Assembly: GCA_003132505.1 (NCBI GenBank)
Contig: PKXY01000015.1
Coordinates: 1 to 54,232, forward strand
DNA from: Solirubrobacterales bacterium
GTDB lineage: Bacteria; Actinomycetota; Thermoleophilia; Solirubrobacterales; Solirubrobacteraceae
DNA: 54,232 nucleotides
Reading direction: 5' to 3'
Part shown: positions 31,605-38,699 of the stretch, in pieces
How the letters are laid out: every line of letters begins with the position of its first letter
Position numbering within the stretch: position 1 is the first letter of the stretch
Program-made: the position numbers and the translations under genes
Notes under the pieces: generated by a model
What the model was told of the DNA's origin: nothing
Database searches by the model: none
Seen by the model: the letters and a program-made list of their open reading frames with translations, nothing else

Positions 31605-32153
31605 TCAGGCGCCGCCGCGCAGCGGCAGCTCACGAGCGTCGCGGCGGCCGCTCGCGATCTGCGTCGCCTCGCGCACCAGGTCCTGGTTCATCAGGGCGAG
31701 GAACAGCAGCGAGCCGAAGATGACGACGGCGTCGATGCTCTCCCGACCCTCCTTCGTCCAGTAATCGTCCTGGAGGTTGAGCCACAGCGCGAACTCGTCG
31801 AGCGTGAGCGCGGAGGCCATCCCGTAGCCCACGGCTGAGGTCCGCGATGCCCACCGCCGAGCTGGATCGCTGCCAATGCCGAGCTGCGCATTCCACGCGT
31901 ATCCGGTGGCGAGCAAGCCGAGGATCCCGAACGTCATGTGATGGATGTGATGTCCACCGGGGTTGATGTTTCGAAATGGCCCGCGATTGGCGCGTATCGC
32001 GTGTGTGATCCCGCGAACCGTCGCGAACGCGGCCAGGAAGCCGACGTTCCCGAGGAACAGACGCTCCTGTCGCGTGTCGGACAGGTGCTTGCGGTAGAGC
32101 GCGCCGAGCACCTTCGGCGCCAAGAGCGAGCGTGACAGCGGGGGAAGGGGCAT
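31605..32153 (-). CDS. Integral membrane protein with a histidine-rich GGHHIHH motif
   Basis: 182 residues with three or four membrane segments (about 33-50, 72-92, 103-122 and 139-156). The most striking feature is NPGGHHIHHMTFGI, four histidines at the edge of the second helix, which resembles a metal-binding motif, and the later acidic-aromatic stretch LDEFALWLNLQDDYWTKEGRESIDA. The pattern His-rich motif plus Asp/Glu near a membrane surface is reminiscent of membrane di-metal enzymes, but the spacing does not match fatty-acid desaturases and I cannot assign a function. Forty-eight bases downstream of the CADD-like gene on the same strand. Confidence 0.72.
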   Translation of the reverse strand: MPLPPLSRSLLAPKVLGALYRKHLSDTRQERLFLGNVGFLAAFATVRGITHAIRANRGPFRNINPGGHHIHHMTFGILGLLATGYAWNAQLGIGSDPARRWASRTSAVGYGMASALTLDEFALWLNLQDDYWTKEGRESIDAVVIFGSLLFLALMNQDLVREATQIASGRRDARELPLRGGA

Positions 32154-32201
32154 CCCGGGTCACAATACCCCGGCCGCGCCGCTCGCCCGATGGCGCGATC
32201 G

Positions 32202-32828
32202 TCAGGCGGCAGCCTGCTCGACGCCGTCGAGCAGCCACCAGTTGGCCCGTAGCACTGCGTCAGCCTCGCCGAGCAGAGCGTCCTGATCGGCGTCGGCCAG
32301 GCGCGCATCGATCAGCTTCCGTCCCGCGGCCGCGTGCTCGACGTCGAGGCGCTCGTGCAGCTCGAAGTAAGCGGCTCCCGGCCCCTCGATCCCGTAATGC
32401 GTGGCGAGACCCTCGCGCTTTGTCTTCGAGATCTCAGGCTGGGCGGCCTCGATCGCGTACACGGCGACCAGCGTCGCGAGCTGTGAGCGCCCATGTTCGC
32501 CGCTCCACGCGCTGGCGCAAGCGGTCGTCTCGGGTCGCGGCGCCGCCTGACGATCACCGCCGACGGCGTCGACGAAGCGATCCCAGAGCGCGACGTGGCG
32601 AGTCTCCTCGGCGGCGTGCATGGCAAGCTCCGCGCGCGCATCCCCGTCAGCATCGGCGGCGGCAATCGCGGTCGCCCGCGCGAGCGCAACGACCGCGTGG
32701 CGGTACTGCCCCGAGTAATCGGCCAGCTCGGTGGCGCTGAGCTCGCCGGCGCTCCAGCGCACGTAGAACGGGTGGCGCAGTACATCGTGCTCGCGGGCGA
32801 TCGCGTCAAACCGGGACCAGAAACGCAT
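32202..32828 (-). CDS. TenA/PqqC-fold protein of the CADD type (possible pABA synthase)
   Basis: 208-residue all-helical haem-oxygenase-like protein. Using the ATG at 32828 (CAGGAG 9 bases upstream), the candidate di-metal ligands are Glu74/Glu75 and His78 (EETRH), Glu127 (YAIEAAQP), His158, Asp162 and His165 (ELHERLDVEH). This matches the E/H/E/H/D/H set of the CADD family. Lysines 135 and 137 (SKTKREG) lie where Chlamydia CADD has the lysine it uses in self-sacrificing p-aminobenzoate synthesis. A pABA/folate role is therefore plausible but inferred. The alternatives are TenA thiaminase or a generic iron-containing oxidase. An ATG at 32837 would add three residues. Confidence 0.8.
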   Translation of the reverse strand: MRFWSRFDAIAREHDVLRHPFYVRWSAGELSATELADYSGQYRHAVVALARATAIAAADADGDARAELAMHAAEETRHVALWDRFVDAVGGDRQAAPRPETTACASAWSGEHGRSQLATLVAVYAIEAAQPEISKTKREGLATHYGIEGPGAAYFELHERLDVEHAAAGRKLIDARLADADQDALLGEADAVLRANWWLLDGVEQAAA

Positions 32829-32943
32829 GAGTGACATCTCCTGCTCGAGGGGGAGTGGCCGGTGATCCTACTTCGCGCCGGGGATCGTTTGAAACCCGCC
32901 TTGTCACAAATCGCGCTGTTCGCGCCCATTAACACCCAGACAC

Positions 32944-33537
32944 ATGGCGGCCTACGAGGACACCGGTGCGGAAGGCGGCTCGTGGCTCGACAGCCTCGCG
33001 CCCGAGTGGGGCGGTCGACGACGCTCGTTGCGTGCCCAGCGAGTCGCCCGTCAGCTGGTCGAGCTCTCGCGCCTGAATGACGGCGTCGAGGTCGCGGAGC
33101 TGCGGACGATCGAGCTGATGACGTTCCTGCGCACCCTGCTGCGCGACTATCCGAGCGTCGCGATCACGAGCGCGCCAGTGGAGGCCGAGGTGCTGACCGA
33201 CTCTCGCCGCCTCGCAGCGGTGCTGTTCGCGGTGCTCGATAATGCGCTCGTTCACGGCGCTCCCCCGGTTGAGCTCAGCGTCACCGCCGATGCGATCTCG
33301 ATCAAGGACGGCGGCTCCGGATTTGCGCCCCAACTGCTGAGCGAAGCGACCCGGCCGTTCAGCACGGGCTCGCGGGTGGCCGGTCGCGGCGTAGGCCTGG
33401 GACTAGCGATCGCCGCCGCCCAGATGCGACTCCTTTCGGGAGCCCTGCTGCTCGACAACTGTCTGCCTTCCGGGGCATGCGTCACGGTCACTCTCGGCGC
33501 GCAGGCCACGAGCAGCGAGGGTCAAGTTCACAGCTGA
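32944..33537 (+). CDS. Orphan histidine-kinase-like ATPase domain without a phospho-accepting His box
   Basis: 197 residues. The C-terminal ~110 residues are a HATPase_c domain with N box LDNALVHGA, G1 DGGSGFAP and G2 GRGVGLGLAIAAAQM. The N-terminal part (RAQRVARQLVELSRLNDG) resembles the second helix of a HisKA dimerisation domain, but there is no SHELRTPL-like histidine motif and no sensor or membrane segment. It may bind ATP and act as a regulator or be a shortened kinase. No partner response regulator lies nearby. The ATG at 32944 lacks a ribosome site, suggesting a leaderless mRNA. Confidence 0.75.
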   Translation: MAAYEDTGAEGGSWLDSLAPEWGGRRRSLRAQRVARQLVELSRLNDGVEVAELRTIELMTFLRTLLRDYPSVAITSAPVEAEVLTDSRRLAAVLFAVLDNALVHGAPPVELSVTADAISIKDGGSGFAPQLLSEATRPFSTGSRVAGRGVGLGLAIAAAQMRLLSGALLLDNCLPSGACVTVTLGAQATSSEGQVHS

Positions 33538-33573
33538 GTGGCGCCGCGGGCTGAAGGCGTGCAGTTTCCGGCG

Positions 33574-33813
33574 CTACTCGTCGGGCCAGCGACCGGTCCG
33601 ATCGAACTCCTCGCGCGCCCGTGCCTCGGATTCGCGGTCAGATCCCGCCCCTCCTCCCAGCAGCTTCCCCAACAGCCCGAGCATCGCGAGCAGCGCAAAG
33701 ACGAGTAGCGCCGTTCCGAAATCCGCGAGCACGCCGCTCACCGGCGTCGAAAGGATTACGAAGCCCCCGAGGAGTGCGGCACAGATCAGCCCGTAGGTAA
33801 CGCGTCGCCACAT
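33574..33813 (-). CDS. Small membrane protein with two helices (79 aa)
   Basis: 79 residues: transmembrane helices at about residues 6-23 and 31-52, a glycine-rich turn (GKLLGGGAGS) and a charged tail (SEARAREEFDRTGRWPDE). The FDRTGRWPDE ending is a common tail in small actinobacterial membrane proteins and may be a contact site. Function unknown. It lies between the 3' ends or starts of unrelated genes, and its start is 27 bases from the stop of the ABC permease gene on the same strand, so it may be the last gene of that exporter operon. Confidence 0.68.
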   Translation of the reverse strand: MWRRVTYGLICAALLGGFVILSTPVSGVLADFGTALLVFALLAMLGLLGKLLGGGAGSDRESEARAREEFDRTGRWPDE

Positions 33814-33840
33814 CGGCTCAGGCTATGTGACTGTGCGCGC

Positions 33841-34611
33841 TCAGCCGGCGCGCTCAGCCGACATCAGGCCGCGTCGAGCCCACAGGCCCATCACGACGAC
33901 GCCGCCGGCCAAGAGGGCGAACGCGAAGGCGACGTGGACCGGGGAGTTGGCGAGCAGGCCGCGCGCGGCTTCGAGCACGAAGGTCGCCGGATTGACCGAG
34001 GCGACGGCGTGAATCCAGCCCGTGAGCAGCGACAGCGGGACGTAAATCGGTGCGAGGAAGATGATCACGAAGACCGGCATCTGGATCAGTGCGCCGGCCT
34101 GCTCGGTGCGCAGGAACATCGCGACCCCGCAGCCCCAGAGCGCGGCGACTAAGTTCACCATGATCCCGAGGCCGACCATACCGATGAGCTCGCCGGGGTT
34201 CGCCGGGACGTGCATTCCCGCGAGCAGCGCCGCGATCGTGACCACGGTGCCGGTGACGCACCAGCGCATCAGCGCTCCGCAGGCGTACCCGGCGATGATT
34301 CCGCTGCGCCGCGGGGCGCTCAGCAGGAGCCGCCGCGCGAAACCGGAGTCGAAGTCGCGCGCAACAGCGAACCCGGTGAACACCCCGCCGAACGCGGCCG
34401 ACTGCAGGAACACGAACACGAACTGGAAGGCCGTGTAGCCGGGTGGGTAGTTGAAGTTCGGGACCTGCGAGATCTTCGACAGGCCGCCCGCGAACGCGGC
34501 GAGAAAGAACAGCGGGAAGACGATCGAGGGAACGAGGATCGCCGGGCTCTTGAGCGTGTTGTGGATCGAGCGCCAGGCGACGCCGCGAGCGACGTAGGTG
34601 AAGCGCTTCAT
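33841..34611 (-). CDS. ABC-2 type exporter permease (second of pair)
   Basis: 256-residue DrrB-like membrane protein. It begins MKRFTYVARGVAWRSIHNTLKSP, the amphipathic N-terminus of the family, and has six helices (about residues 27-45, 65-88, 110-135, 145-165, 175-192 and 225-245) with an ARDFDSGFARRLLLSAPRRSG loop between helices 2 and 3, the ABC-2 signature region. The ATG overlaps the stop of the upstream permease (ATGA). With that permease it probably forms a heterodimeric channel driven by the ATPase at 35395-36417. Substrate unknown. Confidence 0.87.
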   Translation of the reverse strand: MKRFTYVARGVAWRSIHNTLKSPAILVPSIVFPLFFLAAFAGGLSKISQVPNFNYPPGYTAFQFVFVFLQSAAFGGVFTGFAVARDFDSGFARRLLLSAPRRSGIIAGYACGALMRWCVTGTVVTIAALLAGMHVPANPGELIGMVGLGIMVNLVAALWGCGVAMFLRTEQAGALIQMPVFVIIFLAPIYVPLSLLTGWIHAVASVNPATFVLEAARGLLANSPVHVAFAFALLAGGVVVMGLWARRGLMSAERAG

Positions 34612-35405
34612 GTCCGAGCCAGCCTGCCTTTGACCACGGCACTCGCAAAGCCGAGGCTGAGAACCGAGAGCGCAAGCGCAAGACCGAAGCCCAACGCGAG
34701 CGCTCGCGCATCCCAGCCCGTGATGACGAGGCTGCGGACGCCTTCGATCATGTAGGAGACGGGGTTGTAGGTCGCGACGTCGCGAAACCACGTGACCTGG
34801 ATCAGCGGGCGCGGGAGGAAGGCCGAGCTGAGGAACAGGGTGACGAACAGCAGCGGGAAGATCGCTTGAACGGCCTCGCCGCTGCCGGTACGCAGCGCGA
34901 TCAGCGCGCCGAGCCCGGCGAATCCGAGCGCGATCAGGACCGACAGCCCGATCAGCACAAGCGCGCCACCGACGCCGCTCGCGATCCCGACGCCACTGGC
35001 GACGCCGACGAGCAGGTAGACGGCGGATTGCGTGCAGCCGACGACGAGTGCGCCACCGAGCTGGCCGGCGAGCAGCGCAGGACCGCGCAGGGGCGTCAGA
35101 GCGAGCCGGTTGAAGAAGCCGGACTGAATGTCGCGAGCGAGATCGACGCCGGCCGTAACGGCGATGAACAGCGCGCCTTGCATGAACGGCACTGCGAGCA
35201 CGAACGCCCGGTAGCTGACCGGCGGGAACCCCGGAATCCGCGTGGCGGAGGTCAGCGCGCTGCCGTTGATCGCAAAGAGGATCAGTGGGAAGAGCATCGG
35301 GAAGATCAGGAGACTGCGCTGGCGCAGCGTCCGCGTGACCGACCGACGGCCCACGGCTCCGATCTGGGTCGCGAGGCTTGGCGCGTGCGGTGACTCAGCG
35401 GCCAC
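34608..35405 (-). CDS. ABC-2 type exporter permease (first of pair)
   Basis: 265-residue permease homologous in layout to its downstream neighbour: helices at about residues 30-48, 62-85, 110-140, 145-172, 178-200 and 235-258, with DLARDIQSGFFNRLALTPLRG as the characteristic loop. The start is the GTG at 35405, which overlaps the ATPase stop by 11 bases and has GGAGGAG upstream; the longer frame to 35633 is the antisense of the ATPase gene. It forms a three-gene exporter operon (ATPase, permease, permease). Confidence 0.87.
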   Translation of the reverse strand: MAAESPHAPSLATQIGAVGRRSVTRTLRQRSLLIFPMLFPLILFAINGSALTSATRIPGFPPVSYRAFVLAVPFMQGALFIAVTAGVDLARDIQSGFFNRLALTPLRGPALLAGQLGGALVVGCTQSAVYLLVGVASGVGIASGVGGALVLIGLSVLIALGFAGLGALIALRTGSGEAVQAIFPLLFVTLFLSSAFLPRPLIQVTWFRDVATYNPVSYMIEGVRSLVITGWDARALALGFGLALALSVLSLGFASAVVKGRLART

Positions 35406-36417
35406 GGCGACTCCTCCGGCCGGGCGGCGGCGCGTCGACGGACTGCGCTTCATCCGAGTCCTCGGCAGCGCCCTCGAGCTTGCGTCCAGTCTTGGCGAGG
35501 AACACGTCATCGAGTGACGGCTGGTGGAGGTGCAGCGACGCAACGTGAAGACCGGCCTGGTCGAGCATGCGAACGAGCTCCGCGAGTTGTGCCTCGCCGC
35601 CCGGTAGCTGCACCGTGAGGCTCCCGCGCCCACCGCGGATCGGCGAGCCGAAGCGGGTCAGCGCCTCGGCAACGGCATCGCCCTCGGCGAGGTCGGCGGG
35701 AAGCACCTCCACGGTCGGGCTGCCGATCTCGGCCTTGAGATTCGCGGGTGTGTCTTCGGCAACGATCTTGCCGTGATCGATGATCCCGACACGGTCGGCC
35801 AGCGCATCCGCCTCCTCGAGGTACTGGGTCGTCAGGAACACCGTCATGCCCTCGTCGTGCGCGAGCCGCGCGACCTCGCTCCAGAGAGCGGTCCGGCTCT
35901 GCAGGTCAAGGCCCGTCGTGGGCTCATCGAGGAACAGGATGCGCGGGCTGTGCACGAGTGCGAGAGCGAGGTCCAGACGACGCTTCATGCCGCCGGAGTA
36001 GCCGCCGACCCGGCGGTCTGCGGCTTCTGTCAGCCCGACACGCTCGAGGAGCTCCTGAGCGCGCTGTTTGCGCGTCGCTTTCGGAATGCCCTGAAGCGTT
36101 GCCTGCAGCAGCAGGTGCTCACGGCCGGTGAGGATCGCGTCGAGCGCGGCCTCCTGAAGTGCGGCACCGATCGACGCCCGCACCTGCGAGCCCTCGCGCG
36201 CGATGTCGAAGCCGCCGACCGTCGCACGCCCGCTCGTCGGCGGCAGCAGCGTCGTCAGCATCAGGACGGTCGTCGACTTGCCGGCGCCGTTGGGACCGAG
36301 GAAGCCGTAGATCTCGCCCGGCGAAACCGCGAGGTCGATGCCATCGACGGCGCGCGGTCCCTTGCGGAACTCGCGCACGAGCTGTTCAACCACGATCGCC
36401 GGAGAGTTATCGGTCAC
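35395..36417 (-). CDS. ABC transporter ATP-binding protein (DrrA/daunorubicin-resistance type)
   Basis: 340-residue ATPase. Walker A is FLGPNGAGKSTT, Q-loop IGAALQEAAL, signature GGYSGGMKRRLDL, Walker B ILFLDEPTTGLD, and switch region LTTQYLEEADALADR. The DrrA C-terminal domain with LHLHQPSLDDVFLAKTGR follows, plus a basic, proline-rich tail. The start is unclear: GTG 36417, ATG 36459 and ATG 36486 are all in frame. I took 36417 because DrrA proteins usually start close to the first strand, here PAIVVEQLVREF. It is divergent from the GH63-like gene, and its operon continues with two permeases. Confidence 0.9.
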   Translation of the reverse strand: MTDNSPAIVVEQLVREFRKGPRAVDGIDLAVSPGEIYGFLGPNGAGKSTTVLMLTTLLPPTSGRATVGGFDIAREGSQVRASIGAALQEAALDAILTGREHLLLQATLQGIPKATRKQRAQELLERVGLTEAADRRVGGYSGGMKRRLDLALALVHSPRILFLDEPTTGLDLQSRTALWSEVARLAHDEGMTVFLTTQYLEEADALADRVGIIDHGKIVAEDTPANLKAEIGSPTVEVLPADLAEGDAVAEALTRFGSPIRGGRGSLTVQLPGGEAQLAELVRMLDQAGLHVASLHLHQPSLDDVFLAKTGRKLEGAAEDSDEAQSVDAPPPGRRSRRGR

Positions 36418-36530
36418 CGGCCGCAGGTTACCCACACGCCTCGCTCGGTCGCCAAACATAGACTGCGCCGCGTTGGGGCTCTGCATCCTCTGCGATCAGC
36501 TGCGGCCGTGAATTTGCCACGCTGCGGTGC

Positions 36531-37739
36531 ATGACCCCGCTTGAGCAGCGTTGCCGCCAGACGCTCGAGGCGAGCTGGACCGTCGGTGAGCGGGACGGCG
36601 TGCCGTTCTCCTATACGCGTCCGAGCCCTGGGCGCTATCGCTGGCAGTGGTATTGGGATTCGTGCTTCGCGGCGATCGCCTGGCGCCATTTCGACCCCGC
36701 GCGCTCCCGCGCCGAGCTCGAGACGCTGCTCGCCGCGGCGCGCCCCGATGGCTTCATCGGTCACACGATCTTCTGGGAGCATCCGGTGAGCGGCCCGCGG
36801 GCCCTCTACTACAACGTGATCCACCACGACGACGCGATGACCGCGACGATCCAGCCGCCGGCGCTGGCGTTCGCCTGGCTCGTGGCGGTCGGCGATCCGG
36901 CGCTCGAGCCGCGAATCGTCGCCCACCACGCAGCGATCAGCGCGCAGCGCGACCTCGAGGGTGACGGTCTGTTGTGGATCCTCCAGCCCGACGAGTCCGG
37001 CTGTGATGCCTCGCCGCAGTTCGACCCGATCTGGCAACATCGCGCACAGGGCCTTCCCGGCTTTGTCGAACTGGTACGCAGCAACCGCAAGCGCGGGTTT
37101 CGGATCGACGCGGTTCGCGCCGACGGCGACCCTGTCGTCTGCGAAGTACTGACGAACGTGCTGCACGGCCTCTCGCGTCTCGCGCTCGGCCTTCCGTCGA
37201 TCACGCCGGCGCTGATCGCACGTCTCTACGACGAGCCGACCGGGCTGTTCCTGCCGGCGGTGATGCCGGCGATCGACGCGCGGATCCCCGTCACCTGGAC
37301 GGCGCTCGCCCCGCTCGCGCTGCCCGACCTCCCCGAGGCGGTCGGCCACCGCCTGGCGGCGCACCTGTTTGACGAGCGACGCTTCTGGACGCCCGTCGCC
37401 CCACCCGCCGTCGCGCTCGATGAACCGGCGTTCTCGCTACGGGAGCACTTCGGCGGCTTGCGGCGCTATTGGCGGGGACCGACGTGGGTCAACAGCACGT
37501 GGCTCGTCTGGCGGGGCCTCGTGCGACTCGGCTACGAGCAGCAGGCGATTGAGCTCGCCCGGGCGATTACCAAAACGGTGTCGCGGGAGGGACTGCGCGA
37601 GTTCTACGACCCACACGACGGACGCGGCATGGGCGCCGAGGGCTTCGCCTGGTCTGCCCTCGCGCTCGAGCTGGCGGACCGACGCAACGCGACCGCCGGA
37701 ATTCGCGTCGCGCACGGGCAGACGCAGCCCTTGGCGTAG
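36531..37739 (+). CDS. GH63/MGH-like glycoside hydrolase
   Basis: 402-residue (alpha/alpha)6-barrel protein of the family that includes mannosylglycerate hydrolase and bacterial GH63 glucosidases. Diagnostic stretches are YRWQWYWDSCFAAIAWRHFD near the N-terminus (its Asp in the WDS motif is the usual general acid), GFIGHTIFW, LPAVMPAI, RYWRGPTWVNSTWLVWRGL and the C-terminal FYDPHDGRGMGAEGFAWSAL, with Glu in GAEGFAWS as the likely base. No signal peptide, so it is cytoplasmic. A role in turnover of a compatible solute such as mannosyl- or glucosylglycerate is plausible. Divergent from the exporter operon. Confidence 0.85.
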   Translation: MTPLEQRCRQTLEASWTVGERDGVPFSYTRPSPGRYRWQWYWDSCFAAIAWRHFDPARSRAELETLLAAARPDGFIGHTIFWEHPVSGPRALYYNVIHHDDAMTATIQPPALAFAWLVAVGDPALEPRIVAHHAAISAQRDLEGDGLLWILQPDESGCDASPQFDPIWQHRAQGLPGFVELVRSNRKRGFRIDAVRADGDPVVCEVLTNVLHGLSRLALGLPSITPALIARLYDEPTGLFLPAVMPAIDARIPVTWTALAPLALPDLPEAVGHRLAAHLFDERRFWTPVAPPAVALDEPAFSLREHFGGLRRYWRGPTWVNSTWLVWRGLVRLGYEQQAIELARAITKTVSREGLREFYDPHDGRGMGAEGFAWSALALELADRRNATAGIRVAHGQTQPLA

Positions 37740-37807
37740 CAGCGAGTGACGTGCCGTGATCAAACGGCCAGTGCCGTGTCCACCGCTCCAGTCTGGCGTG
37801 GCGCTCC

Positions 37808-38446
37808 TCACGGTCCGCCTGGCGGCAGCGCGCGCGGCAGCTTGCTGCACGCCCGTAGCGCGCGCTGGACGATCGAGGAATACGGGTCGATGGCGCTTCC
37901 GGTTCGCAGGTTCACGCCGCCGCCGCTCGTCGTCGGGTCGGGGAAGTCAGGCACGCCGTGGCTGCGCACGCACTGCGAGAAGGCGACCAGCTGCTTAAGG
38001 ATCTGCCGCTTCTGGGCGGGGCTGTGCGTCTGGTCGGGCAGGTACTTGCCGCATTTCTGCGACGCCGCCTGCAGCTCCGGCGAGTCCGGGGCTATGCCGA
38101 CGAACACGCCCTGCGAGTTCGGGTCGGGGAAGTCGGGCAGGCCGTTCGCGCGCGCACACTCCGCGAACTTGAGCAGCTGCGCACCGCTCACGCCGATGAA
38201 CTTAACGGCGGCGTAGTTGCCAAACTGGTTCGAACCGCTGCCGGCGGAGGACGACGAGCCACTGTACGAGCTAGAGCTGTTGGCGTTCGAGCCGAGGTGC
38301 GACTTGCCGAGGCTCGCGACGCCGGGCGAGCTTCCCCCGCCGCAGGAAGCCAGCAGCAGCGTGGCCGCGACCCCGGCGAGCGTTGCCACCAACGCGCGTG
38401 CATGTGCGCGAGACAACCGATCCATCACCGTGCTGGCAGCTGACAT
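37808..38446 (-). CDS. Lipoprotein with a duplicated C-x4-G-x-PDFPDP motif
   Basis: 212 residues: a lipoprotein signal with lipobox LLASCGGG, a Ser/Gly-rich linker, then two related units. The first has FAECARANGLPDFPDPNSQG and a later QKCGKYLP; the second has FSQCVRSHGVPDFPDP and RACSKLP. Each unit therefore has a Cys pair and the PDFPDP core, a pattern common in uncharacterised actinobacterial lipoproteins. The duplicated layout suggests two equal ligand or metal sites, possibly disulfide-held. Start ATG 38446 has AGGGG upstream; 38425 is a second option. Function unknown. Confidence 0.78.
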   Translation of the reverse strand: MSAASTVMDRLSRAHARALVATLAGVAATLLLASCGGGSSPGVASLGKSHLGSNANSSSSYSGSSSSAGSGSNQFGNYAAVKFIGVSGAQLLKFAECARANGLPDFPDPNSQGVFVGIAPDSPELQAASQKCGKYLPDQTHSPAQKRQILKQLVAFSQCVRSHGVPDFPDPTTSGGGVNLRTGSAIDPYSSIVQRALRACSKLPRALPPGGP

Positions 38447-38534
38447 CTGAGCCGGCCCCTCTCTGGCCTGGCGCCGACTGTAGCGCGCAAAAGCGTCGCA
38501 AGACGGTCGCGCCGCGGCCAACCCCAACCCAGCC

Positions 38535-38557
38535 AGAAAACGCAGCCCCGCTGCGTT
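38535..38557 (-). terminator. Intrinsic terminator after tRNA-Arg
   Basis: On the minus strand, 6 bases past the tRNA 3' end, AACGCAG pairs with CTGCGTT around a CGGGG loop (7-bp stem) and is followed by TTTTC. Stem plus T-run directly downstream of the tRNA is what a Rho-independent terminator looks like. Confidence 0.7.
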
Positions 38558-38563
38558 CCCCTA

Positions 38564-38637
<74 letters not shown>

Positions 38638-38699
38638 AGTGAGCTGGCAAGTCTAGAGGGCGAGCTGCGCCGGACGGGCGCCGACCAGCGCCTGCGCGA

